Assembly (NCBI RefSeq): GCF_007993935.1
Contig: NZ_VITY01000010.1
Span: 291,824 to 355,823 of the forward strand
DNA: 64,000 bases
Direction of reading: 5' to 3'
Source: Bradyrhizobium macuxiense
GTDB lineage: Bacteria; Pseudomonadota; Alphaproteobacteria; Rhizobiales; Xanthobacteraceae
The number at the start of each line of letters is the position of its first letter. Positions within the stretch are counted from its first letter, which is position 1. Shown here piece after piece: positions 8,333 through 18,154 of the stretch. Below the pieces are notes generated by a model, which saw only the letters and a list, made by a program, of their open reading frames with translations, searched no databases and was not told the origin of the DNA. Position numbers and translations under genes: made by a program.

Positions 8333-9705
8333 TGCGCAAGACTTCGGTAATTCTCCTTAGCGCCGCCACCGGCGCGGCCCTGACGCTTTTCGTCACGCAG
8401 CCCCGCGCTGTGCTGATGGGATCGAGCGCGCGCGCCGCGACGTCGGACACCTACCGCCAGCTCAATCTGTTCGGCGACGTGTTCGAGCGTGTGCGCAGCG
8501 ACTATGTCGAGAAGCCCGACGACTCCAAGCTGGTCGAATCCGCGATCTCCGGCATGCTGTCCGGCCTCGATCCGCATTCGAGCTACATGGATGCCAAGAG
8601 CTTCCGCGACATGCAGGTGCAGACCCGCGGCGAGTTCGGCGGTCTCGGCATCGAAGTCACGATGGAAGACGGGCTGATCAAGGTCGTCTCGCCGATCGAC
8701 GACACCCCGGCCTCGAAGGCCGGCATCATGGCCAACGACATCATCACCACGCTGGACGACGAGGCCGTGCAGGGCCTGACGCTGAACCAGGCCGTCGAGA
8801 AGATGCGCGGTCCGGTCAACACCAAGATCAAGCTCAAGATCATCCGCAAGGGCCAGGACAATCCGATCGACGTCACGCTGGTGCGCGACAACATCCGCGT
8901 CCGCTCGGTGCGCGCGCGCGTCGAGGCCGACGACATCGCCTATATCCGCATCACCACCTTCAACGAGCAGACCACCGAAGGCCTGAAGAAGGAAATCGCC
9001 AATCTGCAGGGCCAGATCGGCGACAAGCTGAAGGGCTACATCATCGACCTCCGCAACAATCCCGGCGGCCTGCTGGAGGAAGCGGTCACCGTGTCCGACT
9101 CCTTCCTGGAGCGTGGCGAGATCGTCTCGACCCGCGGCCGCAATGCCGAGGAAACCCAGCGCCGCGCCGCGCATCCCGGCGACCTGACCAAGGGCAAGCC
9201 GGTCATCGTGCTGATCAACGGCGGCTCGGCGTCGGCCTCCGAAATCGTCGCCGGCGCGTTGCAGGACCACAAGCGTGCGACGCTGGTCGGCACCCGCTCG
9301 TTCGGCAAGGGCTCGGTGCAGACCATCATCCCGCTCGGCTCGGGCAACGGCGCGCTGCGCCTGACCACCGCGCGCTATTACACGCCGTCGGGCAAGTCGA
9401 TCCAGGCCAAGGGCATCGTGCCCGATATCGAGGTGCTGCAGGACGTGCCGGAAGAGCTGAAGGCGCGTACCGACACCAAGGGCGAGGCTTCGCTGCGCGG
9501 CCATCTGAAGAACGATGGCGACGAGAAGACCGGTTCGCAGTCCTACGTCCCGCCGGACGCCAAGGACGACAAGGCGCTCAAGATGGCGGACGACCTGCTG
9601 CACGGCATCAAGTCGACCTCGAACGCCACGCCGGCGCCGGCCGGTGACAAGGCACCCGGCGACAAGGCCGCTGCCGACAAGCCGGCCAGCAAGTCCGCGA
9701 ACTGA
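8329..9705 (+). CDS. ctpA: S41 carboxy-terminal processing protease
   Basis: 458-aa exported serine protease. It has an N-terminal signal/anchor (about 1-37), a PDZ domain near 90-175 (GEFGGLGIEVTMEDG onwards) and an S41 catalytic core with the Ser in NGGSASASEIVAGAL and the Lys in TRSFGKGSVQT, the Ser-Lys dyad of the family. The last about 80 residues are hydrophilic and Lys/Asp/Pro-rich. Family members trim C termini of periplasmic proteins and peptidoglycan enzymes, which fits its coupling to envC by a 4-nt overlap. An intrinsic terminator follows 18 bp after the stop. Confidence 0.95.
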   Translation: MMRKTSVILLSAATGAALTLFVTQPRAVLMGSSARAATSDTYRQLNLFGDVFERVRSDYVEKPDDSKLVESAISGMLSGLDPHSSYMDAKSFRDMQVQTRGEFGGLGIEVTMEDGLIKVVSPIDDTPASKAGIMANDIITTLDDEAVQGLTLNQAVEKMRGPVNTKIKLKIIRKGQDNPIDVTLVRDNIRVRSVRARVEADDIAYIRITTFNEQTTEGLKKEIANLQGQIGDKLKGYIIDLRNNPGGLLEEAVTVSDSFLERGEIVSTRGRNAEETQRRAAHPGDLTKGKPVIVLINGGSASASEIVAGALQDHKRATLVGTRSFGKGSVQTIIPLGSGNGALRLTTARYYTPSGKSIQAKGIVPDIEVLQDVPEELKARTDTKGEASLRGHLKNDGDEKTGSQSYVPPDAKDDKALKMADDLLHGIKSTSNATPAPAGDKAPGDKAAADKPASKSAN

Positions 9706-9722
9706 TCCAATCCGATTAGGCG

Positions 9723-9753
9723 AAAGGGCGGCCCTCGGGCCGCCCTTTCTGCT
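9723..9753 (+). terminator. Intrinsic terminator after ctpA
   Basis: A 12-bp perfect stem (9723-9734 with 9737-9748, AAAGGGCGGCCC paired to GGGCCGCCCTTT) around a 2-nt centre is followed by a short T-containing tract. It sits just after the ctpA stop and probably ends the obgE-to-ctpA transcript. The deacetylase downstream begins about 100 bp later. Confidence 0.75.
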
Positions 9754-9849
9754 GTTGGATTCCCCCATCCGTGCGCTTTGCCGGGGAGGCCGGCGCGCGG
9801 GAATGCACCGCATCGTGCTATCGTTCGCGCTGTTGATTCGGGGAGGGTC

Positions 9850-11073
9850 ATGGCAGAAGCGGCCGACGAACTGAGCACGCCGCTTGGGCAGCAGACCGTG
9901 GGCAGGACGCGCCGTTTCCGCCTGCCATTCACGGCGATGCAGGCGCTTGCCGTGCTGCTGGGGCTCGTGCTGGTCGGCTTCGTTGGCGTTGCGCTGTTCA
10001 ACGACAACCCGCTCGGCGGCGAGCCGATGGCCCGCATCACCCTCCGCAATCCCCCACCCGCAGCCGCCGACGACAAGAACGCCTCGACCGAAGCGGCGGT
10101 CAAATCCGCCGCCAAGGCACCGGCCACGGCCGGCGATGCCAAGAACGACACGAAGAACGACGCCCGGACGGTCACCATCATCGACGGCTCCAGCGGCAAG
10201 CGCCAGGACGTGGTGATCGGTGCCGGCGACCCGGCTGAGAAGGTCGATGGCGACACCCCGCCGCTCGCGATGACCGGCATCGACCCGCGCCTGCTGGAAA
10301 AGTCGCGCTACGGCATGATCCCCGTGGTCGCCGACGGCCTGAAGCCGTTCACGGTCTATGCGGCCGAGGCCGACCGCGCCAAGGCTGCCCGGATGCCCGT
10401 GGTGGCCATCGTGGTCGCCGGCCTCGGCGTCGGCGCCGCCAAGACAGCCGATGCGATCATGAAGCTGCCGCCGGCCGTGACGCTGGCCTTCACGCCCTAT
10501 GGCGCCGACCCCGGCAAGCTTGCGGAACGCGCCCGGGCGCAGCGCCACGAGATCCTGCTGCAGATCCCGATGGAGCCGTTCGACTATCCCGACAACGATC
10601 CGGGGCCGCAGACCCTGCTCACCACGCTGAGCAGCGAACAGAACCTCGACCGGCTCTATTGGCACCTCAGCCGCCTGCAGGGCTATGCCGGGATCGCCAA
10701 TTTCATGGGCGCCCGGTTCGTCGCGACCGATCCAGTGATGCAGCCGATCGTGCGCGAAGCGGCCAAGCGCGGCCTCAGCTATTTCGACGACGGTTCCACC
10801 CCGCGCAGCATGGCGCAGAGCCTCTCCGCGGGCCAGTCGCTGCCGTTCGCCAGGGCTGATTTCGCCATCGACGCGGTGCCGACTTCGGCAGAAATCGACC
10901 GCGCGCTGGTCAAGCTGGAAACCATCGCCAAGGAGCGCGGCACCGCCGTGGGCGTCGCCTCGGCGCTGCCGGTCTCGATCGAGCGGCTCGGCGCCTGGCT
11001 CAAGACGCTGGATTCCAAGGGCATTATGCTTGTGCCATTGACAACGGCGATGCTGAAATCAAAATCGGGCTAG
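9850..11073 (+). CDS. Divergent polysaccharide deacetylase family protein
   Basis: 407-aa membrane-anchored protein. One hydrophobic helix lies near residues 27-47 (MQALAVLLGLVLVGFVGVAL), then an Ala/Lys/Asp-rich linker, then a domain from about 190 resembling the divergent polysaccharide deacetylase family (YibQ-like): VVAIVVAGLGVGAAKTADAI, VTLAFTPYG, LLQIPMEPFDYPDNDPGP, SYFDDGSTPRS. In the family the first strand usually carries an Asp before G-L-G; here it is Ala (VAGLG), so activity may be altered. ATG 9850 has GGGAGG just upstream. Location after envC-ctpA and before rppH is the usual rhizobial arrangement and suggests an envelope role. Confidence 0.82.
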   Translation: MAEAADELSTPLGQQTVGRTRRFRLPFTAMQALAVLLGLVLVGFVGVALFNDNPLGGEPMARITLRNPPPAAADDKNASTEAAVKSAAKAPATAGDAKNDTKNDARTVTIIDGSSGKRQDVVIGAGDPAEKVDGDTPPLAMTGIDPRLLEKSRYGMIPVVADGLKPFTVYAAEADRAKAARMPVVAIVVAGLGVGAAKTADAIMKLPPAVTLAFTPYGADPGKLAERARAQRHEILLQIPMEPFDYPDNDPGPQTLLTTLSSEQNLDRLYWHLSRLQGYAGIANFMGARFVATDPVMQPIVREAAKRGLSYFDDGSTPRSMAQSLSAGQSLPFARADFAIDAVPTSAEIDRALVKLETIAKERGTAVGVASALPVSIERLGAWLKTLDSKGIMLVPLTTAMLKSKSG

Positions 11074-11150
11074 AGATCAATCTGTTGGTGCAGCATGACC
11101 TTGCCGGGGGGCCGGGTCGGGCGCATCAGGAAATGCGAGGTAGCGGCAGC

Positions 11151-11654
11151 ATGGCACGTTATGAGGACCTGCCCTATCGAACCTGCGTCGGCATCATGCT
11201 GCTGAATACGGCCGGGCTGGTCTTCATCGGACGCCGCGCGGGCGGCATCGAACATGTCGACGACGCGCATGTCTGGCAGATGCCGCAAGGCGGCGTCGAT
11301 CCCGGCGAGGATACGTTTCAGGCCGCGCGGCGCGAGCTCTATGAAGAGACCAGCGTCAAGTCGGTGGAGAAGCTCGGCGAGGTCTCCGACTGGCTGATCT
11401 ACGACATCCCGCGCACCGTCGCGGGCCGTGCCTGGAAGGGCCGCTATCGCGGCCAGCGGCAGAAGTGGTTCGCATTGCGCTTCACCGGCGACGAGAACGA
11501 GATCAACGTCGCCAACCCCGGTGGCGGCCATAAGGCCGAGTTCATCACCTGGCGCTGGGAGCCGATGAAGAATTTGCCGGAGCTGATTGTGCCGTTCAAG
11601 CGCCCGGTCTATGAGCGCGTCGTGAAGGAATTCGCCGGTCTGGCGGCGAAGTAG
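11151..11654 (+). CDS. rppH: RNA pyrophosphohydrolase, Nudix (copy 1)
   Basis: 167-aa Nudix hydrolase of the RppH type, which removes pyrophosphate from 5' triphosphate RNA and starts mRNA decay. It has YRTCVGIMLLN, WQMPQGGVDPGED, the Nudix helix RRELYEETSV (a Ser where the consensus has Gly), and the RppH signature GRYRGQRQKWFALRF. ATG 11151 gives the family N terminus MARYEDLPYR; the upstream extension is not conserved-looking. A second RppH-like gene follows after 45 bp. Confidence 0.92.
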   Translation: MARYEDLPYRTCVGIMLLNTAGLVFIGRRAGGIEHVDDAHVWQMPQGGVDPGEDTFQAARRELYEETSVKSVEKLGEVSDWLIYDIPRTVAGRAWKGRYRGQRQKWFALRFTGDENEINVANPGGGHKAEFITWRWEPMKNLPELIVPFKRPVYERVVKEFAGLAAK

Positions 11655-11699
11655 CTGGCCGGGCGATCGGCCCAGTCAACGCGCGACGCAGCCATCGAG

Positions 11700-12200
11700 A
11701 TGTCATCGGATAAGCCCTATCGCCCCAACGTGGGCATCGCGCTGTTCAACAGCTTTGGACGCGTGCTGATCGGCCACCGGATCAAGGACGATGGTCCGGA
11801 GATCGTGCTGCCCGGCCTCGAATGGCAGATGCCGCAGGGCGGCATCGACGCGGGCGAGGATCCGCGCCAGGCCGTGATGCGCGAATTGTGGGAAGAGACC
11901 GGGGCGGTCAGCGCCGACTATCTCGGCGAGACCGACTGGATGACCTACGAATTCCCCGCCTATGACGGACCGGCCTCGCATCGGCTCGCCAAATTCCGCG
12001 GCCAGCGCCAGAAATGGTTTGCGCTGCGTTTCACCGGACGCGACGAGGAGATCGATCCGCTGACGCCGCGCAACGGCCAGCCCGCGGAGTTCGATCAATG
12101 GCGCTGGGAGCGCCTCGACCGCGTCGCCGACCTCGTGGTGCCGTTCCGCCGCGACGTCTATCGCGCGGTCGCGATCCGGTTTGCGGAATTCGCCGGCTGA
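11700..12200 (+). CDS. RNA pyrophosphohydrolase-like Nudix protein (copy 2)
   Basis: 166-aa paralogue of the preceding gene. It shares YRPNVGIALFN, LEWQMPQGGIDAGED, a consensus Nudix helix MRELWEETGA and KFRGQRQKWFALRF. The two are clearly homologous along their whole length but diverged, so this is an old tandem duplication rather than a recent copy. Either could be the main mRNA-decapping enzyme; the second has the better Nudix consensus. Its last 43 bases overlap the end of the AraC-type gene on the other strand. Confidence 0.9.
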   Translation: MSSDKPYRPNVGIALFNSFGRVLIGHRIKDDGPEIVLPGLEWQMPQGGIDAGEDPRQAVMRELWEETGAVSADYLGETDWMTYEFPAYDGPASHRLAKFRGQRQKWFALRFTGRDEEIDPLTPRNGQPAEFDQWRWERLDRVADLVVPFRRDVYRAVAIRFAEFAG

Positions 12201-13195
12201 TCCTGCGGCGGAACGCGCCGCGCATCACCCGGCGTCATCCCATAGGTCGTGCGAAACACACGATAGAACGTCGCGATGCTGTCGAAGCCGCATGCGAACG
12301 CGATCTCGTCGATGCCGCGTTCCTGCATGGCGTAGAGCAGCCGCCTCGCCTCCTTTAACCTTGCAGCCGTCAGCGTTCGCGCGAACGACAGGCCGGTCGG
12401 CTCGAACAGCGCATGCAATTGCCGTAGTGAAATGCCGAGCTCGGTGGCGACCGCGGCCGGCGTCAGCGCGGCGCGATGCAGATCGCGCAGCAGGATTTCG
12501 CGCGCGGCATGGAGGTAGCCCGCATGCAGCGCGGCGCGGATTTCGCCCTGTCGCGGCCGCAAGCGTCCGCGTGCGAGCAGCGCCAGGCGCACCATATGCG
12601 TCACTTCGTCGGCGAACTGCCCGGCTTGCGCCGGATCGCGGGTCATGACGCGGAACATGGCGCCGACCAGCCGGGTCAGGCGCGCATCACGCGCCAGCGC
12701 GACCGGCGGCGCATCCTCGATTCGCGCACCGAGCACGAGCTCGCTGGTGACGGGGATCTTGAGGCTGACGAAATGAAAACCGTCAGTCCGCTCGGGCGTC
12801 GAGAAATACGGCAGATTGGAGTGGCCGAACACCAGATCGCCGTTGCGCACGAACTGGACGCGATCGCCACCGATATTCAGGTGGCCGGGGCCCCGCACCT
12901 GCCAGGCGAGCTGCAGGCTGTTGCTCGGGACGCGCGCGATGTCGGTTGAGGTCCGGCTGACCCGATAGGAGGATGCCGACATTTCCGCCAGCACGGCATC
13001 GCCCACCGGCGTCGCGGAAAAATGCCCGCGGAAGTCAGGCCGCTTGTCGCGCTCGAGCTCGATAGTGACCCCGAACAGGCTCTTGCCGCGCACGTCGCAC
13101 CAGTGCTCGAAACGGTCCTGCGGACGGAGCGCATCGGTGGAGAAGGTCAGCACGGAGTTCTGTCCATTACGTCCAAAGTGGAATCGCGACCCCAT
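12158..13195 (-). CDS. AraC family transcriptional regulator
   Basis: 345-aa regulator with an N-terminal AraC-binding-like domain (about 15-185; RPQDRFEHWCDV, VLAEMSASSYRVSRT, GDLVFGHSNLPYF) and a C-terminal double helix-turn-helix (about 235-330; ATELGISLRQLHALFEPTGLSF and the conserved IDEIAFACGFDSIATFYRVF, TYGMTP). The effector and targets are unknown. Start is the ATG at 13195, but no strong ribosome-binding site is visible, and a GTG 14 codons inside is possible. The neighbours give no clear pathway. The convergent 43-bp overlap with the second Nudix gene means the two mRNAs have complementary 3' ends. Confidence 0.9.
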   Translation of the reverse strand: MGSRFHFGRNGQNSVLTFSTDALRPQDRFEHWCDVRGKSLFGVTIELERDKRPDFRGHFSATPVGDAVLAEMSASSYRVSRTSTDIARVPSNSLQLAWQVRGPGHLNIGGDRVQFVRNGDLVFGHSNLPYFSTPERTDGFHFVSLKIPVTSELVLGARIEDAPPVALARDARLTRLVGAMFRVMTRDPAQAGQFADEVTHMVRLALLARGRLRPRQGEIRAALHAGYLHAAREILLRDLHRAALTPAAVATELGISLRQLHALFEPTGLSFARTLTAARLKEARRLLYAMQERGIDEIAFACGFDSIATFYRVFRTTYGMTPGDARRVPPQDQPANSANRIATAR

Positions 13196-13305
13196 CGAGT
13201 CGGTTCGTCGTTGCGCGGCAGCTTGTCATTTGTGCCCGATCTCAGCTGTAAGCTGCTTCACATTTTCCGGATCGGTTCACCGCTTTGCACGTTGCGAACC
13301 ATGTT

Positions 13306-14973
13306 CTAGTTCGGGCCGACCGTGAACGGGCCGATCGCGATGACATGACAATCGCTGTCGCGCCTGGCGCACGCGCCGAGCGCGGCGTCGACTGCGCCCT
13401 GCTCGTTCTCCGCCTTCAATCCAAGTCCCGGCCGTCCCTGCGTTCCGACCGCGACCGCATTCCAGCCTGCGGTTGCATCGGCAAGCTTGCGGACGACATC
13501 GGCCCGCTCGCTCGGCGCGATGACCGAGCTGTCGACCGCCCTGAGGAAGCCGGTGACGCGCAACGTCGCCGGAATCGGCACCACGAAGACGTCGTCGACC
13601 ACGACGATCGTGCAGGGCACGCCGGCGACCGCGCCGCAGGCTTGCAGATTGCGCCGCGCCGATTCCTCCAGCGAATCGATGCCCGCATTGAAGAAGTAGT
13701 GACCGCCCGGGCCGAGCGCGATGGTTCGCGTCTTGCGGCCCGGCACGAACAGGCTGTCGAGCCGGGCCCTGGCCGCGTCGCGCAGCAGCGGCACGTCCTT
13801 GGTGGCGTATGGCTTCTCGACCAGCACGTCACGCTTGACCCACGGCAAGGCCGGCACCGGAGGCTGGCCGTGGGTGTACACGATCGTGTTGCCGACGGCG
13901 TATAGTTCGCATTTGCGCGGCGAGCCCGCATTGTCGGCGCGCTTCTGGCACAGATCGAGTGCCGCGGTCTTGGCCGCATCCTCGTTCGGTTGCGCCACGC
14001 TCCAGCCGACGAAGCCGTTGATGTTGAGAGCGACCGCCTTGGAATCGCCTGCGGGCAAATACTCGGTCGCGAGCATGTTGCGGGTGCGGTCGCTGACGAA
14101 CGGAACGATGTCGGCCGCGAGTTTATCACCGAGTTTATCACCTGGTGCAGTCGAAGCCGTCGCTGCCAATGCCGGCGCCGGTTTCGCAGGGGCAGATGGC
14201 GCCGTCGATGCCGGCGGCGACGGCGCAACCAACGGGGCCGGTGAAGCTGATACCAGGGGCGTGGACGCCGGCGCAGAACTCGCCACGGAAGCGGGCTTCG
14301 CCACTGAAGCTTCCAGCTTGGTGTAGACGAGGAAGCCGCCGACGCCGATCGCGGCCAGCAGCACCACGGTGATGGCAGCGGGCCACATCCAGGCTGGTGT
14401 AGCTGACGGCGCGGATTTGACCGGCTTCTTGACCTGCGGCGTTGCGTAGCTGCCGTCCTCGCGCCGCATCGCCACCATGTAGGCGTGCACCGGGGTCGGG
14501 ATGTTCTTCACTTCCTGCGCACCGATGTCGGCGAACTGCACCGACAGCTTGTTGGCGACCTGCTCGTGGACGGCGCGCGACACGCAGATGCCGCCGACTT
14601 CGGCGAGGCCCTCGAGCCGGGCGGCGATATTGACGCCGTCACCGAGCAGATCGCCGTCGCGCTCGACCACATCGCCGATGGTGATGCCGATCCGGAACGA
14701 CATCTGCCGGCTCGGCGGATAGGCCATGTTGCGCGTGCGCAGGCTTTCCTGGATGTCGATGGCGCAACGCACGGCCTCAACGGCACTTGGAAATTCCGCG
14801 AGCACCGCATCGCCTGCGGTGTTGAAGATGCGGCCACCGCATTTTGCAATGAAGTCGTCGGTGACCTGACGATAGGAGGCGAGCCGCCGCAGCGTCTCTT
14901 CCTCATCCTCGGCAACCAATCGACTATAGCCTGCAATATCGGCCGCAAAGATCGCCGCGATCTTGCGCTTCAT
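13306..14973 (-). CDS. Membrane class III adenylate/guanylate cyclase with periplasmic Cys-pair repeats
   Basis: 555 aa from the ATG at 14973 (MKRKIAAIFAADIAGYSRL). The cytoplasmic class III cyclase domain covers about 1-165: metal Asp12 in FAADIAGYSRL, Asp55 in NTAGDAVLAEF, and transition-state Asn115/Arg119 in GVNIAARL. One membrane helix spans about 197-217, followed by an Ala/Pro/Ser-rich linker (about 222-295) and a periplasmic region with three modules that each pair two Cys before a Val-rich strand (LCQKRADNAGSPRKCELYAV; ACGAVAGVPCTIVVV; ACARRDSDCHVIAIG). It probably makes cAMP or cGMP in response to an envelope signal; ligand and product are not determinable here. A 12-bp tandem duplication (GAGTTTATCACC, near 14119) adds a second GDKL. 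Confidence 0.85.
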   Translation of the reverse strand: MKRKIAAIFAADIAGYSRLVAEDEEETLRRLASYRQVTDDFIAKCGGRIFNTAGDAVLAEFPSAVEAVRCAIDIQESLRTRNMAYPPSRQMSFRIGITIGDVVERDGDLLGDGVNIAARLEGLAEVGGICVSRAVHEQVANKLSVQFADIGAQEVKNIPTPVHAYMVAMRREDGSYATPQVKKPVKSAPSATPAWMWPAAITVVLLAAIGVGGFLVYTKLEASVAKPASVASSAPASTPLVSASPAPLVAPSPPASTAPSAPAKPAPALAATASTAPGDKLGDKLAADIVPFVSDRTRNMLATEYLPAGDSKAVALNINGFVGWSVAQPNEDAAKTAALDLCQKRADNAGSPRKCELYAVGNTIVYTHGQPPVPALPWVKRDVLVEKPYATKDVPLLRDAARARLDSLFVPGRKTRTIALGPGGHYFFNAGIDSLEESARRNLQACGAVAGVPCTIVVVDDVFVVPIPATLRVTGFLRAVDSSVIAPSERADVVRKLADATAGWNAVAVGTQGRPGLGLKAENEQGAVDAALGACARRDSDCHVIAIGPFTVGPN

Positions 14974-15039
14974 GAGCACCAGCCCGGAATCCAAATATGC
15001 CGGGGAGAATGCCGCCAGACGTTCGCGGGTGCAATAAGC

Positions 15040-15074
15040 ATTCAACGCCCGCCGGGGTGCGGCGAGCGTTGAAT
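15040..15074 (-). repeat. Inverted repeat downstream of the atp operon
   Basis: ATTCAACGC (15040-15048) and GCGTTGAAT (15066-15074) form a 9-bp outer stem, continued inside by CGCCG/CGGCG. It lies between the end of atpC and the start of the cyclase gene. No good T-tract follows on the minus strand, so it may be a 3'-protecting hairpin or weak terminator of the atp transcript. Confidence 0.45.
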
Positions 15075-15192
15075 CATTCAAGGCTTTTTGTTCAAGTCCT
15101 GGCGGACGATGACTGGAAAACTGTGAGCGATTTCACAATGGGAGCCGGCTCACTCGACACATCGGCGCGATCGCTGGTCGGGCAATCGCGCC

Positions 15193-15600
15193 CTAGTGCA
15201 TAGCCGTGGTGTTGAGTTCGTTCTGGATGCTCTTGAAGTGGTCGAGCCGCTCGATCGCGTGATCGAGCTCGGAGCCTTCCTTCTCGGCGAGCTTCTCTTC
15301 CATCTCCTTGATGGTCTCCGCGAACTTCACGCGGTCGAGCTCGGCAATCGTGGTCGCGACGTCGGCGAGCACGGTGAGACCCTTGTCCGACATCTCGGCA
15401 AGGCCACCGAGCACGATCACCTTGTCGCGCTTGCCGGCGGCCGTGATCGTCAGGATGCCCGGACGAACCGTGGCGACGACCGGAGCGTGGCCGGCGAGCA
15501 CGCCGAAATCACCCTCCACGCCGGGAACGTCAACCTGATCAACCTCGCCGGAGAAGGCGAGCTTTTCGGGAGAGACGAGATCGAAGTGGAAGGTGGCCAT
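15193..15600 (-). CDS. atpC: F1 ATP synthase epsilon subunit
   Basis: 135-aa epsilon subunit of the F1 central stalk, which couples rotation and inhibits ATP hydrolysis. The beta-sandwich domain is visible as FHFDLVSPEKLAFSG, VPGVEGDFGVLAGHAPVV and LTITAAGKRDKVIVLGG, followed by a C-terminal helix pair. The start MATFHFDL at 15600 is the canonical one. It is last in the atpHAGDC operon and is separated from atpD by 116 bp containing a palindromic repeat, wider than the other junctions. Confidence 0.97.
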   Translation of the reverse strand: MATFHFDLVSPEKLAFSGEVDQVDVPGVEGDFGVLAGHAPVVATVRPGILTITAAGKRDKVIVLGGLAEMSDKGLTVLADVATTIAELDRVKFAETIKEMEEKLAEKEGSELDHAIERLDHFKSIQNELNTTAMH

Positions 15601-15620
15601 GGTCTTTCCGTTCTTTGCGC

Positions 15621-15706
15621 TGTCACCCGCGGGCTCGACCCGCGGGTCCATCAGTCAAGACAGTTTTCGTTCGATGGACCGCCGGATCTAGTCCGGCGAT
15701 GACGAC
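15621..15706. repeat. Palindromic intergenic element between atpD and atpC
   Basis: Two adjacent hairpins: ACCCGCGGG (15625-15633) with CCCGCGGGT (15639-15647), and GCCGGA/TCCGGC around 15681-15697, linked by GGTCCATC and GATGGACC, which also pair. The whole unit can fold as one long cruciform. It lies within an operon, so it will be present in the atpD-atpC mRNA. Confidence 0.75.
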
Positions 15707-15716
15707 ATCATGAAGC

Positions 15717-17159
<1,443 letters not shown>

Positions 17160-17184
17160 GGACTGTTCTCCTTCGAAATCTGCC

Positions 17185-18063
17185 TTAGACCGCCTCAGCG
17201 CCGGAGATGATTTCAATCAGCTCCTTCGTGATCTGGGCCTGACGGGTCCGGTTGTAAATCAGGGTTTGCTTGCGGATCATTTCGCCCGCGTTGCGCGTCG
17301 CGCTGTCCATCGCGCTCATCTGCGCGCCATAGAACGAGGCGTTGTTCTCGAGCAGCGCGCGGAAGATCTGCACCGCGAGATTACGCGGCAGCAGGCTGCC
17401 GAGGATCTGATCCTCTTCGGGCTCGTATTCATACGACGTCGCGGGAGCCGCATTGGCCGCGGGCGCGGCAACCTCCAGCGGGATGATCTGCTGCGCGGTC
17501 GGGATCTGCGCGATCACCGACTGGAAGCGCGAATAGAACAGCGTGCACACGTCGAACTCGCCGGCCTCGAACCGCGCCAGGACTTTGTTGGCGATGTCCT
17601 CGGCATTGACGAAGCCGATCTGCCGCACCGAGCGCAGGTCGAGATGCTCGACGATGCGGCTCTCGAAAGTCCGCCGCAGCTGCTCGTAGCCCTTGCGGCC
17701 GACGCAGAAGAACTTCACTTCCTTGCCCTGCGCGAGCAGCGTGTTCGCCCGCTCGCGCGCCAGGCGCACGATGGCCGAGTTGAAAGCGCCGGACAGGCCG
17801 CGCTCGCCGGTGCAGACCAGCAGCAGGTGCACCTGGTCGTTGCCGGTGCCGGCAAGCAGCGCCGGCGCGCCGGGCGTGCCATTGGCCGCGGCTGCGATGT
17901 TGGAAATCACCGCATCCATCTTGGTGGCATAGGGCCGCGCCGCTTCGGCGGCGTTCTGCGCACGGCGCAGCTTCGAGGCTGCGACCATCTGCATGGCCTT
18001 GGTGATCTTCTGCGTCGCCTTGGTCGAGGCGATGCGGACCCGCATGTCTTTTAGTGACGCCAT
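17185..18063 (-). CDS. atpG: F1 ATP synthase gamma subunit
   Basis: 292-aa rotor shaft of F1. It has the conserved N-terminal helix MASLKDMRVRIASTKATQKITKAMQMVAASKL and the C-terminal helix ATRNAGEMIRKQTLIYNRTRQAQITKELIEI, which pair as the coiled-coil axle, with a Rossmann-like middle (LLLVCTGERGLSGAFN). The insert around residues 195-215 (VAAPAANAAPATSYEYEPEED) is typical of alphaproteobacterial gamma subunits. The start at 18063 follows atpA after 91 bp. Confidence 0.97.
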   Translation of the reverse strand: MASLKDMRVRIASTKATQKITKAMQMVAASKLRRAQNAAEAARPYATKMDAVISNIAAAANGTPGAPALLAGTGNDQVHLLLVCTGERGLSGAFNSAIVRLARERANTLLAQGKEVKFFCVGRKGYEQLRRTFESRIVEHLDLRSVRQIGFVNAEDIANKVLARFEAGEFDVCTLFYSRFQSVIAQIPTAQQIIPLEVAAPAANAAPATSYEYEPEEDQILGSLLPRNLAVQIFRALLENNASFYGAQMSAMDSATRNAGEMIRKQTLIYNRTRQAQITKELIEIISGAEAV

Positions 18064-18154
18064 TCTTCGTTCACCCCGGCGATCCGACCACAATGGTCAG
18101 ATCGCAAGCCTCCGTTCGTCACGCCCGGCGGCGAGCCGGGCGACGCCCCATTCG

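Noticed and set aside
14115..14145. Tandem GAGTTTATCACC duplication in the cyclase gene
   Set aside because: A 12-bp in-frame slippage product in a low-complexity linker; no functional implication visible.
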